The notes beneath the pieces are model-generated. The model saw only the letters and a program-made list of their open reading frames with translations. It was not told the origin of the DNA and searched no databases. Below are positions 15,848-23,944 of a DNA stretch of 35,322 nt, one piece after another (position 1 is the stretch's first letter; every line of letters starts with the position of its first letter). Origin of the DNA: Leucobacter sp. G161 (lineage in GTDB: Bacteria > Actinomycetota > Actinomycetes > Actinomycetales > Microbacteriaceae); contig NZ_LOHP01000077.1 of NCBI RefSeq assembly GCF_001482305.1, positions 1 to 35,322 on the forward strand. The letters run 5' to 3'. The translations under genes were made by a program, and so were the position numbers.

Positions 15848-15879
15848 CCCGCTGCATCCCCCACGAACAAAGGAAACTC

Positions 15880-17043
15880 ATGACCACCACGATTGACCAG
15901 CTGTTCAACGTTGCTGACTTCGTTACCGAGGAAGAGCGCGAGTGGCAGCTCAAGGCCCGCGAGTTTGCGCAGACCCGCATCAACCCGATCATTGACCAGG
16001 CGTTCGAAGACCGTCGCCTGCCCGTCGAGCTGCTTCCCGAGGTCGGCGAGTTCGGCGCCTTCGGAATGTACATGGAAGGCTACGGCCTTCGTGGCGCATC
16101 GTCGGTTGCGTACGGCCTGGTCGCAATGGAGTTCGAAGCCGCAGACTCGGGCTTCCGCACCGCGCTGTCTGTGCAGGGCTCGCTCGCCATGGGAGCGATC
16201 TACAAGTTTGGCTCCGAGGAGCAGAAGCAGCAGTGGCTCCCTGCCATGGGCCGCGGCGAGACCATCGGCTTCTTCGGTCTCACCGAGCCGCAGGGCGGAT
16301 CCGACCCCAACACCATGCTCACCTCAGCTCGCCGAGACGGCGACCAGTGGGTGCTCAACGGCAAGAAGCGCTGGATCGGCCTCGCCACCATCGCGCAGGT
16401 CGGCGTGATCTGGGCGAAGGACGAGGAAGGCGTCGTGCGCGGCTTCGTCGTACCGACCGAGACCGAGGGCTTCAAAGCGACCGCGATCGAGAACAAGCTC
16501 TCGATGCGTGCCTCCCTGCAGACCGAGATCGAGCTCACCGACGTGCGGCTGCCCGCAGACGCGATCCTCCCTGGCGCGAAGGGCCTGTCCGCTCCGTTCA
16601 AGTGCTTGAACGAGGCGCGCTACGGTATCGCCTGGGGCGTCATGGGTGCTGCCCGCTCCTGCCTCGAGGCAGCGGTCGAGCGCTCGCAGACCCGCGAGGT
16701 GTTTGGCACGCCGATCGGCGGCAAGCAGATCATCCAGGCGCAGCTGGCTGACATGTTCGTTGAGTACGAAAAGGGCATGCTGCTTGCTCTGCACCTCGGA
16801 CGTCTGAAGGACGCGGGCCAGTTGACGTACGGTCAGATCTCCGTAGGCAAGCTCAACAACGTGCGTGAGGCCATCAAGATCGCTGGCAACTGCCGGTCGA
16901 TCCTCGGTGGCGACGGCATCACGAGCGACTTCCCGGTGATGCGTCACATGGCGAACCTCGAGTCGGTCCGCACCTACGAGGGCACTGACGAGGTTCACCA
17001 GCTGGTCATCGGTCGCGAGCTCACGGGTATCGCAGCCTTCTAG
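15880..17043 (+). CDS. gcdH: Glutaryl-CoA dehydrogenase (acyl-CoA dehydrogenase family)
   Basis: A 387-residue FAD enzyme that oxidises and decarboxylates glutaryl-CoA to crotonyl-CoA. It resembles mitochondrial GCDH throughout, not only generic acyl-CoA dehydrogenases: 'DSGFRTALSVQGSLAMGAIY', 'FFGLTEPQGGSDP', 'LNEARYGIAWGVMGAARSCL' and the end 'TYEGTDEVHQLVIGRELTGI'. The catalytic base is Glu367 in YEGTDE. AAAGGAAA precedes the ATG, and it is 32 bases after the CoA-transferase gene in one operon. Together they form a two-step route from glutarate toward crotonyl-CoA, as needed for lysine or glutarate degradation. A long hairpin terminator follows at 17157. Confidence 0.93.
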   Translation: MTTTIDQLFNVADFVTEEEREWQLKAREFAQTRINPIIDQAFEDRRLPVELLPEVGEFGAFGMYMEGYGLRGASSVAYGLVAMEFEAADSGFRTALSVQGSLAMGAIYKFGSEEQKQQWLPAMGRGETIGFFGLTEPQGGSDPNTMLTSARRDGDQWVLNGKKRWIGLATIAQVGVIWAKDEEGVVRGFVVPTETEGFKATAIENKLSMRASLQTEIELTDVRLPADAILPGAKGLSAPFKCLNEARYGIAWGVMGAARSCLEAAVERSQTREVFGTPIGGKQIIQAQLADMFVEYEKGMLLALHLGRLKDAGQLTYGQISVGKLNNVREAIKIAGNCRSILGGDGITSDFPVMRHMANLESVRTYEGTDEVHQLVIGRELTGIAAF

Positions 17044-17044
17044 C

Positions 17045-17142
17045 GGGTGCACGCGGGTGCTCTGGCGTTCCCGCGCTCCGGTGCTCCGGTGCTCCCGCGT
17101 CCCCGCGTTCTCCCGCTCTCCCGCTCTCGCGTTCCCGCGTGA
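17045..17142. repeat. Low-complexity CT/CG-rich stretch after gcdH
   Basis: The strand is a chain of near-repeats such as GCTCCGGT (x2), TCTCCCGC (x2) and GTTCCCGCG (x2), strongly biased to C, T and G. No reading frame, promoter or RNA structure is evident. It separates the gcdH stop from its terminator. Confidence 0.6.
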
Positions 17143-17156
17143 GCCGCAGCGCATGT

Positions 17157-17212
17157 AAACGGCGATAGCTATGCCAGAATCCCCAAGATTCGGCATAGCT
17201 ATCGCCGTTTTC
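17157..17212 (+). terminator. Rho-independent-type terminator of the glutarate operon
   Basis: A 19-bp perfect stem (17157-17175 with 17192-17210; central sequence GGCGATAGCTATGCC) is extended by five more pairs (GAATC/GATTC) beyond a single bulged A, with a 5-base loop, and followed by TTTTCG. The stem also has A residues on the other side (TAAAC), so on the minus strand it gives only three U residues. It separates the gcdH operon from the convergent HNH gene. Confidence 0.85.
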
Positions 17213-17287
17213 GTATCTGCGGCGCGGATGGCGGGACGCCCAGCGTCGCAGGCCATCGTTGGCTGCAACGCAGGGTTCACTGCTGCG

Positions 17288-18757
17288 TCAGAAGGGGTGG
17301 TCGGCGGGTTCGAATCTGACGCTACTTCGCCGAGAGGCATTTGCTGCCCGGGCTTCGGGGAGTCGGTCGGGCGGTCGATCCGTGTAGACGCGACCGGTGG
17401 GTGAAGTCCATATGAGGACTCCGCCTGCAACCTGTTCGACTGTCCAGTCGGTGTTGCCTTTGAGGATGTGATGTTTGAGGCAGAGATGCGCCAGGTTGTC
17501 GGTAGCTGTGGGGCCGCCAAGAGCTGCGTCGAGGGTGTGGTCGATTTCTGCGCGATACGTTGGCGCGACACACCCAGGGAAGCGACAGTGCCCGTCTCGC
17601 GCAACCAGAAACCTTTCCTGTGGTTTTATCGGCCGATAGGTATCGGTCCGAATAACTTCGCCTGTGTGTGAGCACACGGTGATCAGGTCCCAGTGCTGTC
17701 GTGACGCGATAAGTGGCCGCGCGGCTTCGACGTCGACGGGGCCGTATCCCTGAAGCTCGCACTTCACTGACCCGCTCGGCGGAAGATCAGTGTCGCGTAT
17801 GACGGTGCCTCCGTGCTTCGCGAGTAGCGCATCGAGCCCCTCGGCAGTGACGACGAGTTGTACGCGTCCCTGCAGCTCGGCCCCGATGGGCCAAGTCGCC
17901 GTCTCGGCTGCCGTGAACGGGTCGCGGGAGAGCAGGTCGTGGAACGCGTCGGTGCGAATCTCGTCGATGCCGCGCGCATCGCTCGGCTCTGGCTCGACTT
18001 CCGCGCCCGGTCCAAGCAGGGAAGGACTGCCAGAGGGCAGCTCCTCAGCCCCGTCTCTCGTTGCGGGTTCGGGTACCGGCAGGGGTGGCGCGGGAATGGT
18101 CTTGCGCTTCACTGCCTTCGCGATGCGTGTGAGGTGGTCGTGAAGCCCATACGCTTGCACCGCGGGCATGTACGCCCGTAGCTCGGCCATGCCGTCACTC
18201 ATTTCGACGACCGTGACGCGGCGGCGGGCAGTTTCTGCGGCCTGCCGTGCCTCGATCGGTTCGACGGCCCACTGCTCGGCAAGCCGCTTGGCGATGGGCT
18301 TGAGCCTGTTCGGGGTCTCTTCGAGCGCGAAAGCGAGCACCGCGTGCTCGTACTCTTTGAGTCGGGCTGCGGCGACTGTGGCCTTTTCTTCTGCGAGCTT
18401 GCGTGCGGCTTCGTCAACCCCGGTCGCAACTATGTTGGTGATCACGTGTCCTGCGGTGATGATGATCTCAGCGTGTGCCGCGCCGATTCGCCCCTTGCTC
18501 AGCAGCACGGCAGTATCGAGATAGTCGGTTTCCAAGGACATCGCGACTCCAAGCAACTGGTCAACTCGGTAATCGGTCAGGTTGAGTGCGAGCGCTGCCT
18601 CAGCCTTGAACGCGCGATAGGGCATCTCTCCGGGCGGTAGGGCCCGGTACCCGCGAGCCAAAATCTGGAGCCTTCGTGCCTCTGCACCTCGAATCTCGCG
18701 CGCGACATCCTCGAGGCCGTCCATGGCCTCTGCGCGGATCTCAAGTGGTGAAGTCAT
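17288..18757 (-). CDS. DUF222 / HNH endonuclease domain protein (13E12 family)
   Basis: A 489-residue protein with an N-terminal DUF222 helical domain (about 30-330) and a C-terminal HNH nuclease domain at about 385-440, read in 'CRFPGCVAPTYRAEIDHT', then L-D-A-A-L-G-G and 'NLAHLCLKHHILK'. The zinc cysteines, the H-N-H residues (IDH, N, H) and the family layout are intact. Actinobacterial genomes carry several copies, sometimes as insertion sites for phages (REP13E12 in M. tuberculosis). The role is unknown. ATG 18757 is chosen over a TTG 12 bases upstream. Codon choice is a little less GC-rich than in the neighbours, and the upstream 130 bases are AT-rich. Confidence 0.9.
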   Translation of the reverse strand: MTSPLEIRAEAMDGLEDVAREIRGAEARRLQILARGYRALPPGEMPYRAFKAEAALALNLTDYRVDQLLGVAMSLETDYLDTAVLLSKGRIGAAHAEIIITAGHVITNIVATGVDEAARKLAEEKATVAAARLKEYEHAVLAFALEETPNRLKPIAKRLAEQWAVEPIEARQAAETARRRVTVVEMSDGMAELRAYMPAVQAYGLHDHLTRIAKAVKRKTIPAPPLPVPEPATRDGAEELPSGSPSLLGPGAEVEPEPSDARGIDEIRTDAFHDLLSRDPFTAAETATWPIGAELQGRVQLVVTAEGLDALLAKHGGTVIRDTDLPPSGSVKCELQGYGPVDVEAARPLIASRQHWDLITVCSHTGEVIRTDTYRPIKPQERFLVARDGHCRFPGCVAPTYRAEIDHTLDAALGGPTATDNLAHLCLKHHILKGNTDWTVEQVAGGVLIWTSPTGRVYTDRPPDRLPEARAANASRRSSVRFEPADHPF

Positions 18758-18769
18758 GCCTGAATTCAA

Positions 18770-18901
18770 ACACGGACCACCGACATTAAGGCCGCAAGTG
18801 TGGCTTAAAAGCGATCTTGTGGAAAATAATTTGAGAAAATTTAGCCGGCCCCGCGAGCGTGCGAAGACTGCAGCCCGAGAGCGGTGCGGCGAAGGCCGGA
18901 G
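18770..18901. other. AT-rich spacer between HNH gene and lipoprotein gene
   Basis: Bases 18800-18845 (around GTGGAAAATAATTTGAGAAA) are among the most AT-rich in the window. They lie upstream of the HNH gene and downstream of the lipoprotein gene, so they may hold the HNH promoter. No terminal inverted repeats or target duplication could be seen. Confidence 0.4.
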
Positions 18902-20026
18902 TTACTTCACGAGTCCCGAATCGATGAACCGGTCGTCGTCGGGGCGCGGATCGATCCTGCCGTCAGTGTTGTTGCTCAGCAGCCAGAGTTTGCCATCCGG
19001 CGAGACCACCACGTCGCGGATGCGCCCGAATTCCTCGATGAAGTATTCGGCGTTCGCCGTGAGGTCGGACAGCGGCACGGTGCGCACCCGCTGCCCGCGG
19101 AGGTTTGCGATGTAGATGGTGTCGCCCAGGATCGCGATGCCGCTCGGGGTGGCCTCCGCGGGTGTCCACTGCTGCACGGGATCGACGTACCGAACGTCGC
19201 CCAGGATGCCCTCGACCTCGGGCCAACCGTAGTTTGACCCGGGTGTGATGACGTTGAGCTCGTCCCAGGTGTCTTGCCCGAACTCGCTCGAGTACATCGT
19301 GCCGTCTTCGGCCCACGCGATGCCCTGCGGGTTGCGATGCCCGTAGCTGTACACGGGTGAGTCTGCGTACGGGTTATCTTCGGGAATGCTGCCGTCCGGT
19401 GCCAAGCGAAGGATCTTGCCACCCGGGCTTGAAAGGTCCTGCGACAGCCAGGGCTGAGCGGCGTCACCGGCTGTGACATAGAGCATGCCGTCTGGCCCGA
19501 AGGCGATCCGCCCGCCATTGTGGGAGGCCGCACTCGGGAGGCCCTCGATGATCGTGGTCGGGTCACCGATCGCGAGGGAGCCTGGTTCGCCCGTGATTGG
19601 GAAGCGCTGCACGCGGTTACCGCTCGCGGCCGTCGAGTATGCGTAGAGCGACTCGGGTTGCGCGCCGTCGGTCGCCGGGGAGACCGCGAGTCCGAGCAGC
19701 CCGCCCTCGCCACCGTGAACGACGCCGGCGATAGTGGCGATCTCTCGAGAAGTGCCGTCCTCGGCAAGCTCGAGGAGTTTTGCGGTGTCGCGTTCGCTCA
19801 CGAGTGCAGAGTTGGCGACGAACGCGACTGACCAGGGCGAGGTGAGGTTGAGTGTCTGCTGCCGCGGGCCGAGCTGCGCTGCCGGTTCCGGGGTCGCGGG
19901 CGCCTCGTTCGATGGCTCGGGGGCTGGGGCGGGGGCCGGATCGGGTTCGGGGGCGCAAGACGTCAGGGCGAGCAGGAGTACGGCTGTCGCCGAGAAGAAC
20001 GTGAGTGGGCGTCGCGAAGTGAGCAT
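18902..20026 (-). CDS. Secreted glucose/sorbosone dehydrogenase-family lipoprotein
   Basis: A 374-residue lipoprotein. The signal peptide (RR at residues 5-6, hydrophobic core ATAVLLLAL) ends in a lipobox L-T-S-C with Cys24 as the lipidation site. A Pro/Ala-rich tether (about 26-50) precedes a six-bladed beta-propeller of the GSDH/PQQ-dependent aldose sugar dehydrogenase family: 'RIAFGPDGMLYVTAGDAAQP', 'SPGGKILRLAPDGSIP', 'YSYGHRNPQGIAW' and 'PGSNYGWPEVEGILGD'. It should act outside the membrane on sugars if PQQ is available, but many actinobacterial homologues have no proven cofactor. GAAGGAGGACACC precedes ATG 20026, a very strong ribosome binding site. It is divergent from the GntR operon. 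Confidence 0.93.
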   Translation of the reverse strand: MLTSRRPLTFFSATAVLLLALTSCAPEPDPAPAPAPEPSNEAPATPEPAAQLGPRQQTLNLTSPWSVAFVANSALVSERDTAKLLELAEDGTSREIATIAGVVHGGEGGLLGLAVSPATDGAQPESLYAYSTAASGNRVQRFPITGEPGSLAIGDPTTIIEGLPSAASHNGGRIAFGPDGMLYVTAGDAAQPWLSQDLSSPGGKILRLAPDGSIPEDNPYADSPVYSYGHRNPQGIAWAEDGTMYSSEFGQDTWDELNVITPGSNYGWPEVEGILGDVRYVDPVQQWTPAEATPSGIAILGDTIYIANLRGQRVRTVPLSDLTANAEYFIEEFGRIRDVVVSPDGKLWLLSNNTDGRIDPRPDDDRFIDSGLVK

Positions 20027-20131
20027 GGTGTCCTCCTTCTGTCTGTGTGTACATACGGTACTCGATCGCGGTGATACCGGCTCCCACAAGTTGTTCTAGT
20101 TGAGGTAGGGTTATGGGCGCAAGGGGGATTA

Positions 20132-20548
20132 ATGCTCATAAGAATTGACGAGGCGAGCGAGCGTGCGATTTACGCCCAGATTGCAGACTCGGTGCGCGCT
20201 GATATCGCGAGCGGAAAACTGCGTCAGGGTGCGACGCTGCCCGCGGCAAAGCGGCTCGGCGAGGCGCTCGATATCAACGTGCACACGGTGCTGCGCGCCT
20301 ACCAGCAGCTGCGTGACGAGCGACTGATTGACCTCAGGCGCGGCAGGGGAGCGGTGGTCACGGCGCTCGCCGGGACCCTCGTTGAGCTCTCCGGCGAGGT
20401 CAGGGCGCTCGTCGACCGGGCAAGCAGCCTCGGCGTGAGTCAGGAGACAGTGGCGGCGATGGTCGCCCACGTCGGCCCTGGCGGGCCCCCTCCCGCCGGC
20501 AATGAACCTATCCCACTCAGAGCGATTCAGGAGGAGACCGCCGCATGA
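20132..20548 (+). CDS. GntR-family transcriptional regulator, YtrA subfamily
   Basis: A 138-residue repressor. A winged helix-turn-helix covers about 10-75 ('QIADSVRADIASGKLRQGAT', 'LGEALDINVHTVLRAYQQLR', wing 'LRRGRGAVV'), followed by a short C-terminal dimerisation helix with no ligand domain, as in YtrA regulators. Such proteins often control ABC transporters or membrane proteins in the same operon and respond to cell-envelope stress. GGGGGATTA precedes the ATG. The stop overlaps the ATG of the first DUF1648 gene (ATGA at 20545), so the regulator is made together with its likely targets. Confidence 0.9.
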   Translation: MLIRIDEASERAIYAQIADSVRADIASGKLRQGATLPAAKRLGEALDINVHTVLRAYQQLRDERLIDLRRGRGAVVTALAGTLVELSGEVRALVDRASSLGVSQETVAAMVAHVGPGGPPPAGNEPIPLRAIQEETAA

Positions 20549-21726
20549 GGGACAACCTACCCATTCCGCTGCGACCCGAGACGCCTGGGGAGGACCCTGC
20601 AGGCGCTGCGGGTCCTGAGGCCATGAAACGTGAGCAGGGCCAGCAGCAGCAGCCGGAACACCCAGAACTGCCGCGTGCGCGCACCGCCGCCCGCATTGTT
20701 GGCCTGTACATTCCGCTCGGCCTCGTCGTCGTGCAACTCATCGTCTTCCTCGCATGGCTGCCGCGGCTCCCCGACGAGGTGGCCGTGCACTGGAGTGGGG
20801 CGGGTGTGCCCGACGGCTTCGCTAGCCCGATCGTCCCGCTCCTGATGTTCCCGCTTGGGGGCCTGGTGATGGCCTCGCTGTTCTTCCTCACCAAGATGAT
20901 GGATCTGCAGGCGAAGGCTTCGCCGAAGCGCGCCGGCGACGCATGGGGGCCGATGAACCGTCTGGTGCCAGCGATTGTGCTTTCCGGGAGCGTACTTATC
21001 TTTATGCTCGGGATCTTCACGACCTGGATGCAACTCGACCTCGCGGATGGCCGCGACCTTGAACCGAACGCCTGGGTGTCAATCCTTCCAACGCTGGTGG
21101 GTACTGTGGCGGGAGGCCTGGGGTATCTTGCGCAGCCAAAACTCCGGGTGAGCGCCGCGGTAGACGCGGATGCCGGTGCACCGCTGGAGCTCGCGGGGAG
21201 CGAGCGGGTGGCTTGGCTCGGCGTGATCGGCGTGACGAAGCCGTACCTCTGGACGATGGTTATCGCGCTCGTCGTTGTGGTCGCCAGTTTCATCTTCGTG
21301 CTCTCGCTGCGCCCGATGAACACTGTGATTATCGTTGTCAACGGCGTGCTGCTTGCACTCGTGTTGGTGCTCACCGTGGTGGGAGTGCGCTTCAACGTGC
21401 GGATCGATGAGCGCGGCTTCGAGGCCCGATCCTTCATCGGTTGGCCGGTGCTCCGCGCCCGAGCAACCAACATCGCGGATGTTTCGGTGGGTGAGATCAA
21501 CCCCTTCAATGAGTTCGGCGGCTGGGGCCTACGACTGTCGGTCGACGGGAAAATTGGCGTCGTGATGCGAACGGGCGAGGGGCTGAGGATCGAACGGCGC
21601 AGGGGTCGGCCACTGGTCATCACCCTTGACGATGCAGACGCAGCCGCATCGGCGCTGGCCACGGCGGCCAAGCAGGCGCAGGCGGAGCCGCCGCCTGCAG
21701 CAGCTCCGACGGGAGGCGACACATGA
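20545..21726 (+). CDS. DUF1648-domain membrane protein (first paralogue)
   Basis: A 393-residue protein with a Gln/Pro-rich cytosolic N-terminus (about 1-45) and an N-terminal DUF1648 segment recognised by 'LPRLPDEVAVHWSGAGVPDG'. About six transmembrane helices follow (52-72, 90-112, 135-157, 165-190, 230-252, 258-282). A soluble C-terminal domain (about 285-375) has 'GFEARSFIGWPVLRARATNI' and 'INPFNEFGGWGLRLSVDGKI'. DUF1648 occurs in SdpI-type killing-factor immunity and signalling proteins, but no function is proven here. AGGAGGAG precedes the ATG. It is the second gene of a four-gene operon; the next gene is its paralogue, overlapping by ATGA. Confidence 0.85.
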   Translation: MRDNLPIPLRPETPGEDPAGAAGPEAMKREQGQQQQPEHPELPRARTAARIVGLYIPLGLVVVQLIVFLAWLPRLPDEVAVHWSGAGVPDGFASPIVPLLMFPLGGLVMASLFFLTKMMDLQAKASPKRAGDAWGPMNRLVPAIVLSGSVLIFMLGIFTTWMQLDLADGRDLEPNAWVSILPTLVGTVAGGLGYLAQPKLRVSAAVDADAGAPLELAGSERVAWLGVIGVTKPYLWTMVIALVVVVASFIFVLSLRPMNTVIIVVNGVLLALVLVLTVVGVRFNVRIDERGFEARSFIGWPVLRARATNIADVSVGEINPFNEFGGWGLRLSVDGKIGVVMRTGEGLRIERRRGRPLVITLDDADAAASALATAAKQAQAEPPPAAAPTGGDT

Positions 21727-22814
21727 GCGCGGATCTACGGCTGCCACGCGCCAAGCGTGCCGCCCTCATCATCGGCACGCTGCTCCCGGCGCTGCTCATC
21801 CTGCTGTCGGGAGTCTTGCAGATCGCGTGGATGCCGCGCATGCCGAGCCCGGCGGCGGTTCACTGGGGCGCCTCGGGCATGCCTGACGGGTTCGGTTCTC
21901 CGTGGCAGAACCTTGGGATCCTGACACTCAGTAACGCACTCATTCTGCTCCTGCCGCTGCTCGAGCGGTTCCAGAGCCGCCGCGCGGCTGCCGCCCAGGC
22001 CAAGCCCACCTGGGCAGGGAATAGTCGCCTGATGCCCGCATTCGTGCTCGGCCTCACCATCTCGCTGCAGACGCAGGCGCTGGGATCAGCGTGGGTGCAG
22101 CTCGACGCCGCAGATGCGCGCGAGACAGGCTCGACGTTCGGGTTCCTTATTGGCGGTTTTGTCGCGGGGTTCGTCATCGGCGTCTTTGCGTTCCTGGTGC
22201 AGCCGAAGCTCCAGCTCAACCCAGAAACCGGCGAGCCGCCAGCCGAGCCGCTGCCGCTGGGCGGTGCAGAACGCGCAGCCTGGGTTGGTGAGATCACACC
22301 ATCACGGTCAGTTGCATGGGTGGTGGGTGTTACTGTCGTGCTGCTCGCGGCGCTCACGGTGTGGATGTTCACCGTTGACCCGGTCGGCGGGTGGGTCGCC
22401 TTGGGAACCCTCGTGTTCTCTGCGGGGCTGTTGGTGACGTGTCTGTGGTTTCGAGTGCGGATCGGGCCGCAGGGATTCGCGGCGAAATCGATCGTGGGCT
22501 GGCCGGTGTTTCGTGTGCCCGCGGAGGAGGTTGTCAGCGTCGTGACCGCAGACATCAACCCGCTCGGAGAGTTTGGTGGGTGGGGGCTCCGCCTGTCGGG
22601 CAACCGCACGGGGCTTGTGCCTCGGGGAGGCGAAGGCCTGGTGATTACCCGGCGCGACGGCCGGGTGCTCGTGGTGACGATGTCCGATGCTGAGACCGCC
22701 GCCACCGTGCTTACCGCGGCGGCGCAGGCCGCGGCCGACACTACGCCGCAGGGAGACGAGGCCCCGAGATCCATCCCGCGCATTCGCACCGATATCGAAG
22801 GAGATTCGCTATGA
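21723..22814 (+). CDS. DUF1648-domain membrane protein (second paralogue)
   Basis: A 363-residue homologue of the preceding protein, aligning along its whole length. It has the same DUF1648 signature ('MPRMPSPAAVHWGASGMPDG'), the QPKL motif before the second membrane half, and the C-terminal soluble domain with 'GFAAKSIVGWPVFRV', 'INPLGEFGGWGLRLSGNRTG' and 'GEGLVITRRDGRVLVVT'. It lacks the long Gln-rich N-terminal tail. Two diverged but co-translated copies suggest a heteromeric complex, not a recent duplication. GGGAGG precedes the ATG, and the stop overlaps the ATG of the CPBP protease gene. The function is unknown. Confidence 0.85.
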   Translation: MSADLRLPRAKRAALIIGTLLPALLILLSGVLQIAWMPRMPSPAAVHWGASGMPDGFGSPWQNLGILTLSNALILLLPLLERFQSRRAAAAQAKPTWAGNSRLMPAFVLGLTISLQTQALGSAWVQLDAADARETGSTFGFLIGGFVAGFVIGVFAFLVQPKLQLNPETGEPPAEPLPLGGAERAAWVGEITPSRSVAWVVGVTVVLLAALTVWMFTVDPVGGWVALGTLVFSAGLLVTCLWFRVRIGPQGFAAKSIVGWPVFRVPAEEVVSVVTADINPLGEFGGWGLRLSGNRTGLVPRGGEGLVITRRDGRVLVVTMSDAETAATVLTAAAQAAADTTPQGDEAPRSIPRIRTDIEGDSL

Positions 22815-23869
22815 CCACCGATCCTCGCTCAGGCGCAGCGTCACCCCCAGCGACACCGGCAGCGGCCATGCCGACAACGCCTGTTACGCCCCCGCTGCCA
22901 CAGCCCGGGGGCGCGCGACAGCCCGCCAGTGAGCCCGCCCCGCTCACGAGGGTGCCGTGGGCTGCCGTCGTCGTCTTCTCGGTGATCGCGATGGGCCTCG
23001 CCTGGCTCGTGATGCTGCCGATGTGGCTGCTGATCGGCTCGAACCCGACGTCACTCTCGATGACGGAGCAGCTCCTCGCGCAGCTGCTCCCGACGGTGAT
23101 GATGTTCACGCCAGCGATTGCGATGCTCGTCGTGGTGTTCTTCATGAAGGTGCCGCGTGCAGGCCGCGCAAGGTTCCTCGGGCTGTGGCCGCTGAGCCCC
23201 GCGAAGCGGGTCGTCTGGTTCATTGTGCTTGGCAACTTTGGGCCGATCGCCCTGGTGATCCTTGCGTTACTCGTGGCGACGGCTTTCGGCTGGTTCACGC
23301 CCGACTTCGCGAACCTGTCGGGTTTCACCGCCAGCCTCGTTGCCTCGGGAGTTTCGGCCGAGAGCGTTGGGTCTCTCCTCGTCGTGCAGCTCGCGCTCAT
23401 CCCGATTGCCGGCATCCTCAACATCCTCCCCGCGTTCGGCGAGGAGATTGGCTGGCGGGGCTGGCTGCTGCCCGCACTCAGGCCACTCGGTACCTGGCCC
23501 GCACTGCTCGTGAGCGGCGCGATCTGGGGGCTCTGGCATACGCCGGTCACGCTGCTCGGGCACAACTTCGGCTTCTACGACTGGCGCGGGGTCGTGCTCA
23601 TGACAGTGGGCTGCGTGTTCCTCGGTGTGCTGTTTGGGTGGCTGCGGCTGCGCAGCGGCTCGGTGTGGCCGGCCGCCGTTGCGCACGGCGCGTTCAATGG
23701 GGCAGCAGGAACATTTGGCATATTCGCGATGGCGGGCGCACCCCTGTCGATGCCACTGGTGAACCCGCTTGGGGTCTCCGGCTGGATCGCGGCCGCGATC
23801 ATTATTGTGCTGCTCCTCGCGACGAAGCAGTTCGGTAAGGAGCCGGCGCTCGCGCCGCCCCGCCGCTAG
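22811..23869 (+). CDS. CPBP-family intramembrane metalloprotease (CAAX/Abi type)
   Basis: A 352-residue protein with a disordered Ala/Pro-rich N-terminus (1-45) and about eight transmembrane helices. The catalytic motifs are intact: EEIGWRG with Glu211, Glu212 and Arg216, then His243 in WGLWHTP, and His292/Asn296 in HGAFN. These match the type II CAAX/Rce1/ABI (Abi) glutamic intramembrane proteases. Bacterial members process prenylated or small peptides and occur as bacteriocin immunity proteins. AAGGAGATTCGCT gives a strong ribosome binding site. It overlaps the second DUF1648 gene by four bases and ends the operon 14 bases before a long hairpin. Confidence 0.92.
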   Translation: MTTDPRSGAASPPATPAAAMPTTPVTPPLPQPGGARQPASEPAPLTRVPWAAVVVFSVIAMGLAWLVMLPMWLLIGSNPTSLSMTEQLLAQLLPTVMMFTPAIAMLVVVFFMKVPRAGRARFLGLWPLSPAKRVVWFIVLGNFGPIALVILALLVATAFGWFTPDFANLSGFTASLVASGVSAESVGSLLVVQLALIPIAGILNILPAFGEEIGWRGWLLPALRPLGTWPALLVSGAIWGLWHTPVTLLGHNFGFYDWRGVVLMTVGCVFLGVLFGWLRLRSGSVWPAAVAHGAFNGAAGTFGIFAMAGAPLSMPLVNPLGVSGWIAAAIIIVLLLATKQFGKEPALAPPRR

Positions 23870-23883
23870 GCGCGAGCCGCAGA

Positions 23884-23935
23884 AGCGAAACGGCAGGAGC
23901 CCCAACGAACACGTTGGGGCTCCTGCCGTTTCGCT
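23884..23935. terminator. Perfect 24-bp hairpin terminator between convergent genes
   Basis: Bases 23884-23907 pair without mismatch with 23912-23935 around the tetraloop AACA. It lies between the 3' ends of the CPBP operon (plus) and the TetR gene (minus) and should act in both directions. U-tracts are short (GTTTCG), so termination would depend on the stem or on Rho. Confidence 0.85.
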
Positions 23936-23944
23936 GTGCAGCGG

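Noticed and set aside
16324..17604. A 426-codon minus-strand frame opposite gcdH and its terminator
   Set aside because: It runs through a strong terminator and the low-complexity tract and is antisense to gcdH; no domain is visible.
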